Assembly (NCBI RefSeq): GCF_000972845.2
Contig: NC_040016.1
Coordinates: forward strand, 25,917,733-25,981,732
From: Larimichthys crocea
Taxonomy: Eukaryota > Chordata > Actinopteri > Sciaenidae
Length of the DNA stretch: 64,000 nucleotides
Reading direction: 5' to 3'
Shown: positions 10,385 through 22,479 of the stretch, in pieces
How positions within the stretch are numbered: the first letter of the stretch is position 1
How the letters are laid out: each line of letters starts with the position of its first letter
Notes under the pieces: generated by a model
What the model was told of the DNA's origin: nothing
Seen by the model: the letters and a program-made list of their open reading frames with translations, nothing else
Database searches by the model: none
Program-made: the position numbers and the translations under genes

Positions 10385-12771
10385 ATAAATCACGCTGTTT
10401 GTACTTCCTGTGAACAGGATCCATTGTAGTCCTCTTCCTGTCTCCTGTCTCATGTTTATACAGTCTCGTCCTCGCGCCTCGCTGCTTCCTCATTTCCCTA
10501 AGTGCCTTTGTATGTTTGTGTGCGCACATGTGGAAACTGGCAGCGTCACGTTGCCGGTGTTTTAAACAGCAGCCAATGAACCGTGAGTTTGGCGGCAGGA
10601 TGTGGCGCACGCTGCGACTCTTCGATGCTCGATTAGGAACGCATTGTTCTGCTGGTTCGTGGAGCGGACGCTGAAGCACATTGGTTTGATTAGAGAGTCA
10701 CAAGACTGTCGATGGACTCGGCGGCTCAGGTGGGCTTCGCTGAGGCCGATAGAAAGAAAATCAATGTCAAACAAATTGATTACACTTACTTCATTACATT
10801 CTGAGTTAATGAGTTCATAATCAAACCATTTTCCTGCAGGTTAATTCAGTCTGGGCCGAGGCGAGGAGCTCGTGTGGCTGCTGTGTGCCATGTTTCTACG
10901 CCATCAATACTTCTTGTGGACTTGGAACATTGTGTTGCCAAAAACTAAATCCTGACCAAGGAAAAGCTTTGGACGGATTTCACATCCAGACTGAACACAA
11001 ATCTGTTTCTGGAGCCGGGTGTGTTAAAATAAACTAAACCAACAGAAAGTGAAGAGATGGCATCAGAGATCTAACGACAGTCTGAGCATCACATGTAGTT
11101 TGTATTCAGAACCTCAGAACCAGCAGGCAGCAGGATTCTGGTTTTATCTTTTATATGAAACATTTACAGCTTTTTAATGTAGAGTGTGTGAATATCAGTT
11201 AAACAGAATGATGACGATCACGTGACCTTTAAAGCTCGCGATCCAGAGAACGTGTGGCCAATAAACAACTCAAGCTACGTCCACGTTTTAATAATCCGTC
11301 AATCTTTTTGAATCACTTTGAAGAAATGTTCTGATTTCAGATTCTGTGATGTGACAGTGAACTCAGCGTCTCCACGGTGATGAACTCGGTGATGAATCAC
11401 GTTCATGTGGTGACCCCTCGGAGGGGCCCGACCCTGATGTTTGGACCCACGGGACTAAACGGGACGTGGCGTGACCTTTTGTTGGGGACAGAATAAAGAC
11501 GTCCTGTCTTCCTGTCGTGGCGTCACTCTGAGTTTCTCTCGTTGTGAATGGCTTCGACTCGAGCTTGATGAATGTCAGAGACGGAGTTCGTCTACGCCGC
11601 GGCTGCTATTGATCACAGCCTGAGTGAGTGTGTGCATATGTTACAGCAGAGCAGTGACAGATCATTCATTACTGTCACCGTGCGTCATCAGCTCACACTC
11701 GCAGGACCGAGCCGAGCGATCTGAAGCCTCCCTCCGTGGGGGGATCCTCGTTACGGCACCAACGAGGAAGACAAAGGCGATGGCGGCTGACAAGCGGTCC
11801 CAGCGCCCCAGTTTGTGACGTTAATGAGCAGAGGAAGAGAGACTAGACGGAGCGAGGTTATGTGAAGTGTGCAGACAGGAGAAGTTGTTCAGATTCTCTG
11901 AGGAGGTCAGAGAGTTCACATAAAGACCGGATGCATTCAGATAACGTGGACGAGACGCTGAAGGCTCCATGAAACAGGAAGTAGAGTTCTGTTTACTTCT
12001 ACGTGTTTCCTGTAAACACTCATACAGGGTGGGACGGGTGGATGTGGACTGCTGTCTGCAGTCGGACACAACCTCCGAACCAGCAGCTAAAGCCAGATGT
12101 GATGCAGCGTGTGGAAACATGAAGGAGTTCAAAATGTGGATCCGAGCTGCTCCCAGTAAAACTCTCTGCAGTGGAAACGCTGGTCACAGATTTGGCTTTA
12201 AAGCAGCACAATGAGCCCTGGATGGAGAATAAAGGGTGAAATTATAATGACATCAGTGTATAATGAGAGAGAAGAAACACCGGCTTCAAACACGGACGGA
12301 CCCACTCGCAGAAATAATGAAATCATTAATTAGACCGTGTAGCCGGGTTCTGTCCCAAATGATTGTTCTACATATCTGCTGGGACTGAAAAAACAAAAGC
12401 TTCCCTCTCCTGCTTTGTTCTTCGTCTCATGCAGATTCAGACGCTGCAGTCGTGCCACCATGCTGAATTATTGCTGCACGGCTGCAGAGGAAATGTTTGC
12501 ATTCTGAATATTATTCACTCCTTGGCAGTCTGAGGAGCTGTTTGATCCTGAAATCATCTGGATTCATTAGCATTCACCAAACAGAACTACGACAGTGCAG
12601 CTTGGAAGACTTCACATGCTTTCTTTGGTGGACGTGCATAAAGAGGTCAGAGCAGAGCAGCGCTGCACCCTGGGCCAAAGAGCTACAGCGAATCAGTGAA
12701 GCAGCCTGAGCAGCTCTGACAGTCGGAGAGCCGCTGTCCTGGACCAGAGAGCCCGTCAGCCATGCCAGCAG
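10385..12771. other. No gene recognised; intronic sequence
   Basis: About 2.4 kb. Short ORFs on both strands (for example 10353-10820 and 11821-12214) overlap each other and have no recognisable domains. 10560-10820 is unusually free of simple repeats and contains gaaaatcaatgtcaaacaaa-type words, but I cannot show conservation. Confidence 0.45.
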
Positions 12772-13625
12772 CACGGATACAGGACGGACACAGGACGGAT
12801 ACAGGACGGATACAGAGACGGCTACAGGACGGATACAGGACGGACACAGGACGGATACAGGACGGATACAGGACGGACACAGGACGGCTACAGGATGGCT
12901 ACAGGACGGACACAGGACGGACACAGGACGGACACAGGACGGACACAGAGACGGCTACAGGATGGCTACAGGACGGATACAGGACGGATACAGGACGGAC
13001 ACAGGACGGACACAGGACGGATACAGGACGGACACAGGACAGACACAGGACGGACACAGGACGGATACAGGACGGCTACAGGACGGACACAGGACGGACA
13101 CAGGACGGATACAGGACGGATACAGGACGGCTACAGGACGGATACAGAGACGGCTACAGGACGGCTACAGGACGGATACAGGACGGACACAGAGACGGAT
13201 ACAGGACGGCTACAGGATGGACACAGAGACAGCTACAAGACGGCTACAGGACGGACACAGAGACGGCTACAGGACGGACACAGAGACAGCTACAAGACGG
13301 CTACAGGACGGACACAGAGACAGCTACAAGACGGCTACAGGACGGACACAGGACGGCTACAGAGACGGCTACAGAGACAGATACAGAGACGGCTACAGGA
13401 CGGATACAGGACGGATACAGGACGGATACAGGACGGACACAGGACGGATACAGGACAGATACAGAGACGGCTACAGGACGGCTACAGGACGGATACAGAG
13501 ACGGCTACAGGACGGATACAGAGACGGATACAGGACGGCTACAGGATGGACACAGAGACAGCTACAAGACGGCTACAGGACGGACACAGGACAGACACAG
13601 AGACGGATACAGGACGGACACGGAC
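12772..13625 (+). repeat. 11-bp minisatellite (acaggacggat / acaggacggac)
   Basis: About 78 tandem units of 11 bp, with higher-order variants of 12 bp (acagagacggct). Three units make 33 bp, so all three plus frames stay open and encode RTDTGRIQDGY-type repeats. The longest such ORF runs 428 codons (12762-14048) and reads through into the adjoining SINE/LINE; it is spurious. Confidence 0.96.
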
Positions 13626-13649
13626 ATGCAAAAGTCACATAGAACAGTG

Positions 13650-13872
13650 CATTTCTATGTAACTTTTATTGGTATTTTTTCAGTCTTGGGCCCAGGGCAT
13701 CGCCAAATCGGGCCCTCTTGGGTTCGGCACCTTGCTCAAGGGCACCTCAGTGCCCAGGAGGTGAACTGGCACCCTTCCAGCTACCAGTCCACCTCCATAC
13801 TTTGTTCCATGCTGGACTTGAACCAGCCACCCTCCGGTTCCTACAGTCTAACCTACTGCTGCCCCAGGTCAC
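13650..13872 (-). mobile_element. tRNA-derived SINE
   Basis: On the minus strand it begins with a tRNA-like head that includes gcagcagtaggttagactg (A-box region) and a perfect B box GGTTCAAGTCC (13814-13824 on the reverse strand). The body carries gtgccagttcacctcctggg and tgcccttgagcaaggtgccg, familiar from fish SINEs, and it ends in an A-rich tail near 13650. It directly abuts the 3' end of the LINE fragment in the same orientation. Family not assigned. Confidence 0.75.
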
Positions 13873-14335
13873 GGTGGCACCAGGCCAGCCCCCCCTGGAG
13901 GATCCCGAGGTGTTCCCAGGCCAGAGGGGCTTTATCGTCCCTTCAGCAGGTTTTGGGTCTGCCCCGGGGTCTCCTCCCAGTTGGACATTCCAAAAAACGC
14001 CTCCAAAGGAAGTTGCCCAGGTCCGGGTCAGATGTTGAACCACCATGAAGAATCAGCAGCTCTGCTCTGAGCTCCTCACTCTCTAAGGCTGAGCCCAGAC
14101 ACCCAACAGAGGAACTTTGTATCCACGACCTCCTTCTTTCGCTCACTACCTAAAGATTGTGTGAGAGTTGGAGCGTAGATGAACCAGAAAATCAGAATCT
14201 GAACCACAACAGTCCAGTACAACGTCTGCAGTACTGCCGGTGCCGCATCAACCCACCAGCCCATCTCACGCTCCATCACTTGTGAACAAGACCCAGAGAT
14301 ATTTGAAAACACATGATCCATATTAAAGTTAGAAT
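13873..14335 (-). mobile_element. LINE fragment (C-terminal part of a fish non-LTR retrotransposon ORF)
   Basis: Conceptual minus-strand translation, with frameshifts, contains the order VFSNISGSCSQVMEREMGWW, DAAPAVLQTLYWTVVVQ, YAPTLTQSLGSERKKEVVD, SGLSLRE, then ESEELRAELLILHGGS and CPTGRRPRGRPKT. This matches the C-terminal region downstream of the reverse transcriptase in a very common teleost LINE. The reverse transcriptase core itself is absent, so it is a 5'-truncated, dead copy. The same LINE segment occurs on the plus strand at 41430-41760 and 53105-53445. I cannot name the clade securely. Confidence 0.75.
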
Positions 14336-17300
14336 TCATGTGCTCACATTACAGATGTTTCATGGCCTGTCAGGCCGACGGCTTCCGATATCGTTTATGT
14401 GTAAAAGCCTCCAAAGTAAACCTGGATTATAAAAATTATAATAACATGGTGTTGTTGAGGTTAATTCCACACTCTGTGTGTTTATTGTCTCTTCTGCTGC
14501 ATCACGCTTCAACATGCGCCCACCATAATTACATGGCTGCTTAGTCGTGTTTACCTCGTCACATCATGTGAGTTTGTCTCTGTTACCACCTGTTAGACGC
14601 TCACGCCTCCTCCGAGCTTCCTGCTCGCTGCGATCGCATTTCTTTGTTTCTCCGGTGACGGAGGAGGAGGACGGAGTAAACATGTTGGATTTGTATGCAG
14701 GCTGCAGAGTGCATGCAGCGTTTGGAAGTGCTGAGAGCGACGGCGAAGGCGAAGTAACGGGCAGATTGAGAGTGGGAGGAGGAAGAAGCACTGCTGCAAA
14801 TAGAAGCAAAGGACAGAGAGGAGGAGTTCATACGTGTTGGGGAATCGCTTCACGTGGTTCACAGAACACACCTGGACAGAAACACTGAGTTCCTGTCCAG
14901 ATCAAATATTCTTCTGTGGGACTGTTTGGCTGCAAACATGTCACGCTAACTTGTCGGGAAGACGGTGAAGTTTGGAAATGGATCAGAACATGTTGATGGA
15001 AACACGCTAACGACATGCTAACACGCTGTGTTTACCATGTTAGCATGAAACACAGAGTCCAGCTGACCTGATGGTGGCGCTGCGTGATGGTCTGAGCCAC
15101 CAAACCCACACTGCCGTTTCTTCAGCATGCAAACTTCCGTCTGTTGTCTGATGGTTTGGTGTTGCACTCAGGATCGTGGTCCTGAAACGTGCCCCATGTG
15201 CAGACCTGCATGTGGTTTTTACGTGACCACCCGTCTGAGTACACAAAGAGAAACGACTGTGCCGGATCACGGCGCCCCCTCGAGGCGTCAATTTGCGTTC
15301 AGATGAAAACTCTATATTTACACGGCAGCAGGAGATCGAGCGCTTTGGAGACCTGTGACTGCCCGAGGTCATGGGATGAGCTGAGCAACAAATGAACAGC
15401 CTGAGTTCATCCATCACCTGCACTGCTGCAGAATAACATGAAACGTCTCCAAACTGATTCTCTGTACGTGAACTGCATGTCCCACCTGTAGAAAACACCT
15501 GAAGGTCAGGTGAGACAATAACTGCAGGAAGTTTGGATGAATCCCAGCAGATTATGTCTGTGAATATTTAATGACAGATAACTCACCACACAGGAAGTGC
15601 CAAAACTGAGTCAGTCTCCATAAGTCCCCATGTCCAAATGTCCAACAGCAGAAATAAACATGTTTACAGCCTGGTACAAAAAACAGTTTTGGTCTCTGTA
15701 GCTAATTTCCCCGTTCATGACAACTGTACTGAGGGTGAATTTATATACAACTCACCTGTTCACATTATATTAAGGCTTCAAGTTATGCAGGGTTAAGAGC
15801 GTGGACGCTGTGACTGACTATCTGGCTTCAGAACAGTCTGAGTGACGTCACGCACACGCTGTCCATCCTTTATCATCATTGGTGGTAACGTGCTTGCTAT
15901 CAGTTATTGCAACTAATACTGATGCAAAGTAAATGATGTCCACTAAAACATGACATTTATCTTGGTCACTGCATTTTGTGATATCGGTTTTCAGCCTTGT
16001 TCCTTGTGCACAGCGATTTCTTGTTATTCCCTGAATCTTTTATCATTCTATGAACTGTAGATGATGAAACAATGACGCCCTTGTGACGCTTTGGCAACCC
16101 AAACGGTTGGAAACCAGTAACCATCAAGTCATCACCAGCATCATAAAAACACGTCTCGAGCTTCAGTCTGTCCTGTGACGATTCATTTGCTAAATTTACC
16201 AAAGGATGAAAAACACCAAACAGACCAAACCTGCATCAGCGAGGCTTCTTTAATCTAAAACAGCACCAGCTGACACTGGACTGAGTCTGAATGGAGTCCG
16301 GACCCACAGGAGGCTTTTCTGCCGGTAATAGATGTGCCTGTGTGCGTCTCAGAGGGCTGACTAAGACTACCACAGCTATTCTTTTATACTTAGCAAAGAC
16401 AGCAAGGAGAAAGAAAGAGGCTTCCCGAGCAGCTGTGACAGGCTGAGAAGCAACACAAAGACGGCCCAAAACAAGGAGGGGAAGCAGCCGAGTGGAGCCG
16501 GGCCCTCCTGGGTCCTGGATTAATCGAATGTGAGAGCTGCAGCTTTGGAAGGTGGCGGGGGAGGATGGAGGGCCGAGAACGAGGAGAGTAAAGCAGAAGA
16601 CAAAAAGCTGTTTTTCTTTAATGCTGGTGTTTCCTCTGCACGCTCACAGTTCTTAAATATCATATAGAACGACGGAAAACCAGCGGGGAGGATACGACCT
16701 GATTCCAGCAGCATCCTGACAGAAAATGGTGTTTTGTTGGAGTCAGAGTGATAAATCAGCCATCAGACACACTATCATCTCACTGCAGATATATCGCAGC
16801 ATTCCATATATTTGTACTGTCCTCTAACGTCCTCTTTAATCCTGACCAATCAGCTCTGTTTTTGGTCTCCACCACCTGCTCAGATAAATCTCTGTCTCTG
16901 ACGGTGTCAGCAGGTCGGCAGGCTTTATCTGAGAGCGCTAGAGAGTCAACCAAAACAGATAAACGAGCTGAAAGTCACCAAAGTTCAGGACGCGAGGCAG
17001 CAATGCAACATCACTTAATTAATGTTCATCAACAACTTTTTCACGTGACGAAGATGAGCTAAGAGCGAACGTTGGTGGTCGATTATCAGACGTTTAAAAG
17101 AGGTGGAGGTCAGCTGACGGACACCGCCTCCACCTTCATACATCACAGCAGAAATGAACAGTGTCATTTACAGACTGCCTTCAGGTGGAAACATCAGAGA
17201 CGTCTTTAATATGCAGAGTTTGTCCTCAAACATTTAGATCCATCCTGTAACGTCATTCATCACACTGATGTGAGATCAGGGAGCCAACAGTCTGAATGTA

Positions 17301-18635
17301 AAGTAATAACAGACAGACACGAGGTGGAGGCATCTACAACCGACACGCGTGTGCGGTCACTGACTCACACTCACACTGAATATAGGTCAGTCAAAGCGCT
17401 GCACACAGTTCTCCAAAAATAAAGTCCCAGAAAGCAGCAAAGCCTTTACTCACAGTCAGCGCTGAGCGGGTTCATCCACATGACGGAGGTCCACATTAAA
17501 TCCAGTTCATGTGAGTCCACCTGTCACCTGTCTCTGTCCTCACTGATTACTGAGCAGAACTTCAGGACTGAAACTCAAACTGGATCAGATTTAGTATATC
17601 TGCTGCGTCCTCTGATGTCCTCGACTGCTCGGCTTCAACTCTTCACGAGGCACAGGTGAGACTAATCAGGCAAACAGGTGACAGGAAATAAAGCCAGCAG
17701 AGACACGAGGAAGGACTTTCAAAATAAAAACCAAGACGTGTTTCCTGTAGGACAGGGAGGGACTTGTCGTGGATATTGTATTATATATTGTATATACTGT
17801 ATTTTACTATCATTAAAATTTACTCTTGTAAAAACAATGAAATTATTGTTGTAAAGCCTCAGCTTCATAATTAGAACAATCTACTGTTCATTTTATTATA
17901 TATTATTTATATTATTATGAGTTTTTACATGTAACTTTACTTAAAAATCTTTTATTAGTTATTTAATGATGAACAAGTACAACACAAAAACAATGGACAT
18001 AATAAAAACTGTTATTAAACAAATATTTACAAGTATATTCTGTTCATTTTAGATCACATCACTCGTTTTTTTACAGTGTAGTTTGGGAACAACAATGTAA
18101 ATGCACTGTTGTGCAAACCAGGCTGTGGAGGTCGAACCCCATCAGTCCCATCAGGGTGGAGTCCTGGTTTGTATCTGAGAGAGCGGGATGAAAACCTGCA
18201 GCTAGTTTATCTCAGAGCGTGGGCGCTGCAGAAATCAGAGATCTGAGAGGAAGCAGGACGAGAAGGTGAAGCTCCGTCTTATCAGACGCTCACAGAAGAC
18301 GTGAGAGAAAGGTCAGAACAGACGGAGAGAGACGGAAACACAAATTAAAGAAGAAGAGACGACGACTTTCCTTTCACTGACCTCCAGCTTCAGTCTGAAT
18401 GTTTCATCAGAGATGTAATAAATATAATAAATAAAACTTCAGAGATCAATACACGCTGATACCAACATGTTTTCTATTCAAGGCCGCATTTCAACAATGA
18501 TTTCCAGGACTGATCAAAGGTGGGGTCAGCCTCATTCACGGGTCGTAAACAGGAAAGCCGACAGGTGGCCTCACCTTTAATCAGCCAATTATTTTCAGAC
18601 AAAGGCCACAGCTTCTGTTGGTCAGAGCATGAGCT
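14336..18635. other. No gene recognised; intronic sequence
   Basis: About 4.3 kb. Short ORFs, many overlapping on opposite strands (for example 14547-14888 and 14564-14871), show no domains. 15985-16085 has a phrase (ttccctgaatcttttatcat) that reminds me of a fish DNA-transposon remnant, but too little is left to assign. 17575-17650 resembles part of the 33-bp-VNTR element (58330-58420). 17765-18085 is AT-rich TTTACAGTA-type repeat. Confidence 0.45.
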
Positions 18636-19398
18636 GCTGCACTCAAGGTGTGTTCATAGTGTGTTCACGGTGTGTTCATAGTGTGTTCATAGTGTGTTCA
18701 TGGTGTGTTCACGGTGTGTTCACGGTGTGTTCAGAGTGTGTTCACGGTGTGTTCATAGTGTGTTCATGGTGTGTTCATAGTGTGTTCATAGTGTGTTCAC
18801 GGTGTTCATAGTGTGTTCATAGTGTGTTCACGGTGTTCATAGTGTGTTCACGGTGCGTTCACAGTGTTTACAGTGTGTTCATGGTGTGTTCACGGTGTGT
18901 TCATACTGTGTTCACGGTGTGTTCATAGTGTTCATAGTGTGTTCATAGTGTGTTCACGGTGTGTTCACAGTGTTCATAGTGTTCATGGTGTGTTCATAGT
19001 GTGTTCATAGTGTGTTCACGGTGTTCATAGTGTGTTCACGGTGTTCATAGTGTGTTCAGAGTGTGTTCATAGTGTGTTCACAGTGTGTTCACGGTGTTCA
19101 GAGTGTGTTCATAGTGTGTTCATGGTGTGTTCATGGTGTGTTCACGGTGAGTTCATACTGTGTTCACGGTGTGTTCATAGTATTCATGGTGTGTTCATGG
19201 TGTGTTCACGGTGTTCATAGTGTTCATAGTGTGTTCATGGTGCATTCACGGTGTTCATAGTGTGTTCACGGTGCGTTCACGGTGTTCATAGTGTGTTCAT
19301 GGTGTGTTCACGGTGTGTTCATACTGTGTTCACGGTGTGTTCACGGTGTGTTCATACTGTGTTCACGGTGTGTTCATGGTGTGTTCACGGTGTGTTCA
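18636..19398 (+). repeat. 11-bp minisatellite (tgtgttcatag / tgtgttcacgg)
   Basis: About 70 imperfect units alternating tgtgttcatag, tgtgttcacgg and tgtgttcatgg, with some 9-bp shortened units. Short Cys/Val/Ser ORFs (VCSRCVHSVFIVCS type) inside it are spurious. Confidence 0.96.
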
Positions 19399-19560
19399 TG
19401 CGAATGGAAGCTTATGGGAGCTAATGGAAGCTAATGGGAGCTAATGGGAGCTAACGGGAGCTAATGGGAGTTAATGGGAGCTAACAGGAGCTAATGGAAG
19501 CTAACGGGAGCTAATGGGAGCTAACAGGAGCTAACGGGAGCTAACGGGAGCTAACGGGCT
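19399..19560 (+). repeat. 10-bp minisatellite (gctaatggga / gctaacggga)
   Basis: About 16 units directly abutting the preceding 11-bp array. The unit is different in sequence and period, so this is a separate array that shares a boundary. Confidence 0.94.
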
Positions 19561-20173
19561 CCATACACTGTTATGACTTCAACATGTGACAATAAAACAT
19601 AGAGCAATATTTACTGAGAAGAAAGTTGCTGCATTTATTGATTTGGTTCCCACTACCTCTGAGGCTGCAACCCCCTCACTTCTTCCTCTCCTGTCAAACA
19701 TGAGGACAGTTTGTCTGTGACGGGTTCTGTGGACCAGAGTGTATCAAGACCGAGACAAGACCAGGACTTTGAGGGGTTGAGACAAAGTCAAGACCCAGAT
19801 TAAGGTACTGCAAGACTGAGTCAAGACCAAGACCAGAGACTGAGATAAGACTCTTTGGGTCCTCATTAAGTTCTTTTCTTTCTTTATGAGTCCTCTTTGT
19901 CTGAGACTGAGACCTTTAAACAGTCTCAAAGACCAAGACCGATCCGGACTACAACACTGCTGTAGATATAAAAACCTTACAGGAGCCCTAAGCGGACAAA
20001 CCAAACGCTATTTTTACAACATCTAATTTATAAGCTGCTGATGAGGTCACATAATTACAGCATTACAAATAATTTGTTATTTAACTACTTATTGTAAATA
20101 GAGCTCATTAAAGCTGACACACTAGACCTTTAATACATGAAATAAATTAAACCATTAATCAACAAGTCAATCA
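19561..20173. repeat. Probable dispersed repeat (gagtcaagaccaagaccaga type)
   Basis: 19740-19966 contains repeated gac/caagac words and gaccgatccggactacaacac, a sequence type I know as a widely dispersed fish repeat. No terminal structure is visible and the family is not assigned. The rest shows nothing recognisable. Confidence 0.4.
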
Positions 20174-20261
20174 AAAGGAACCATTTCAAACACGATGAAG
20201 ATTCACGGATCTTTGTGAAAGGAACCATTTCAAACACGATGAAGATTCACGGATCTTTGTG
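20174..20261 (+). repeat. 44-bp exact tandem duplication
   Basis: The 44-bp segment beginning aaaggaaccatttcaaacac occurs twice in direct succession (20174-20217 and 20218-20261) without any difference, so the duplication is recent or is an assembly effect. Confidence 0.95.
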
Positions 20262-20269
20262 ACAGTGTT

Positions 20270-20445
20270 TCGTTCAGCTGGCAGAGCAGCCGCCCCGTGT
20301 GTGAAGGCTCAGTCCTCGCTGTAGAAGCCGAGGGTTCGAATCCGACCTCTCTCCCGCATGTCATTCCCGTCTCTCTCTCTTCAGCTGTCTCTGTCAAATG
20401 AAGCTTAAAAAGGCCAAAAAAAATAATCTTTAAAAAAAGTGGATA
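20270..20445 (+). mobile_element. tRNA-derived SINE
   Basis: The head is tRNA-like: gttcagctggcagagcag (A-box region, 20272-20289), a variable central part, and a perfect B box GGTTCGAATCC (20333-20343). The body has cccgcatgtcattcccgtct and the 3' end gcttaaaaaggccaaaaaaa followed by an A-rich tail. This is a SINE type common in percomorph fish (from memory). It is not a tRNA gene, because the anticodon arm region is too long and irregular. Confidence 0.8.
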
Positions 20446-20942
20446 AATGTTTCTCAGAGATCAGTTTTCATTTCGATGTTTGCTGCCCTGTCTGCACTGT
20501 AAAAATCTTTTTCTGGCTGTGACCCGAGTCATGATCCACTGGAGGGGTTAGCGGGTTGGTTGGTTGGTTTGTTGGTGGGGGCAGCGGTCCAGAGAGCGAA
20601 GCCTTAATGTGTTTGTGGTGCGACGCCAGTGCCAACTCGGCCATTTAGGAACATCAGGGGCGTAATGGGGCGAGAGCAGCTGTGGAACAGATGACTCTTC
20701 TCTCACAGGGGAAAATAATTAGCCTTGCATCTCATCCACCACCTCCACATCTGACCCATTTACCTTCAGAAATCTGTTCTGTTAGTGTGGAACTATGATG
20801 AGATACGACAAACAAGCTTCAGGCTGGAATTTCATTTTTCTTTCTTTATTTATGACTCACAGTTTAAAAGAATTAATGCTGTCTGTCAGAGTCTGATACC
20901 AAAATATAAGTTTTTAGCCTTCACACATTTACAGCAGTGAAA
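20446..20942. other. No gene recognised
   Basis: Nothing recognisable between the SINE and the hAT-like remnant. Confidence 0.5.
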
Positions 20943-21511
20943 GGGGTTGCAAAATTCTGGGAAACTTTCTATGGGAATTAATGCAAATTTATAGGAATAA
21001 ACGGGAATAAACCAAAATTGAAGGTTGGACCCTTTAACAGGGAACTTAAATATAGTTAGTGAAATTATATCTCTTATTATCTTGACTAAAACAGATTCCA
21101 TGCAGGTACACTTGAATATATCTTCTATTCCTCACTGACATGCACATACAGTAGCACACAGCTTACTGCAGGGCTGTTGAGGCCACGCCCCCTACCTGCA
21201 CAGGTGATTTCTGTACCTGGACCACACTTTAGAGCCCAGAGCACACAGAGACTGTTGAAGACACATGTGAGCTTGTGGACTGCATAATATTGTTCAATAA
21301 AATAATTTAAACTTGGTAAAGTTCTACTCACGAATAAATCTGTTGAAATGTTTTTTAATTGTTTTATGACAAAACTAAATGTTTATATTCATGTTTGGAT
21401 ATGATACAGTTTGTTTAAATTACACACAATTTACAGTTCGCATTAATTAATTAGCATTAATTTCCATGAAGTTTCTGAGTTTCCAGAAATGGACCACCCC
21501 TTTACAACCCG
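20943..21511. mobile_element. Non-autonomous hAT-like DNA transposon remnant
   Basis: Left end gggttgcaaaattctgggaa (from 20944) and right end, read in reverse complement, gggttgtaaaggggtgg (ending 21510) form short imperfect terminal inverted repeats. Next to them lie aactttctatgggaattaat on the left and tttccatgaagtttctgag on the right, typical of small fish hAT derivatives as I recall them. There is no transposase ORF. I could not find an 8-bp target duplication, so boundaries are approximate. Confidence 0.55.
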
Positions 21512-22479
21512 ATCACATCTTCATCATTTCCTGAGAGACTCGAAAAGAGAAACCATCATCAGCTCAGGAGGCGGAGCACGTGTATGAACGAGTTAATGTA
21601 GTGTGGTTAAAGACACTGTGAGTTTTACGGTTTTATAAATTAAATAACTCCCATTTAAAGTTTTTGCATTGGTCACCTGTTAGTGATTATTGATTTTAAG
21701 ATTCTCTTATTAGTGTTCTGAAAGACATCTTTAAAGAAAGCCTGGCTCTTATTCAGTGTCCTCGTCATCTGCTCTGATCTTTGTGTTTAGTCACTTGATT
21801 TGATTTGAACATTTTATTGTTTTATTTTTGCAGTTTTTAAGTCTGAACTTCTTTTGAATTTTATAATCTAATTTTATTCTAATCCTCTAATCCCTCCTCT
21901 TTTACTTTGTGCTGCATGAATCAGAATCAGATTTAAGAAGTAGGTTTGCACTATCAAGGAATTTGACTTGGTTCAGAATAAATATTAACTAAAAAAATAT
22001 AAGGAAGATAAAAAAACAAGTTCATCTTCAATGATGTGCTTGGAACTCTATTTTCCAATTAAGACGTGATAAATGTGAAATCATGAGTTTTCAAGTCGTC
22101 GCGTGTCTCTACAGAATATTTCATGTTTCCACCTCAAACAGAAAAAAAACAAAAACACTGTCAGACTTTTTTTAAACTTACTAAAAATATTCGTTAGTCA
22201 TTCACGACAGCTGATTTAACAAGCAGGTACGTTGGCTCGTCGTCACCTTCAGGAGGTGAAGAAGAAGAAACAGGTGGAGGAGGTGTGAATGTTTCTCGTT
22301 GATTAATACTGCGAACTAAAATTACTACGACTGAAGTACTTTTATTAGAACTGCTCTCACTTCCACCTCTGTATCCATTCATACATCAGACTGATGACGT
22401 GTACATGATGTTTACATCACATTTAGAGATTTATGTGGTCGATGTTATTTTGTAATGAATGTTGTACAATTGACTTCTC
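21512..22479. other. No gene recognised; possible old LINE remnant at 21640-21800
   Basis: 21650-21790 contains gcattggtcacctgttagtg and gattttaagattctcttatt, resembling the C-terminal end of a fish LINE ORF, but it is too decayed to assign. The rest is unremarkable AT-rich sequence. Confidence 0.35.

Noticed and set aside
15966..16202. Transposase fragment on the minus strand
   Set aside because: Some words resemble a fish DNA-transposon remnant, but no catalytic or DNA-binding motif is recognisable, so it is only mentioned as possible.
20270..20345. Functional tRNA gene
   Set aside because: Has A and B boxes, but the region between them is too long and the sequence continues into a SINE body with an A-rich tail.
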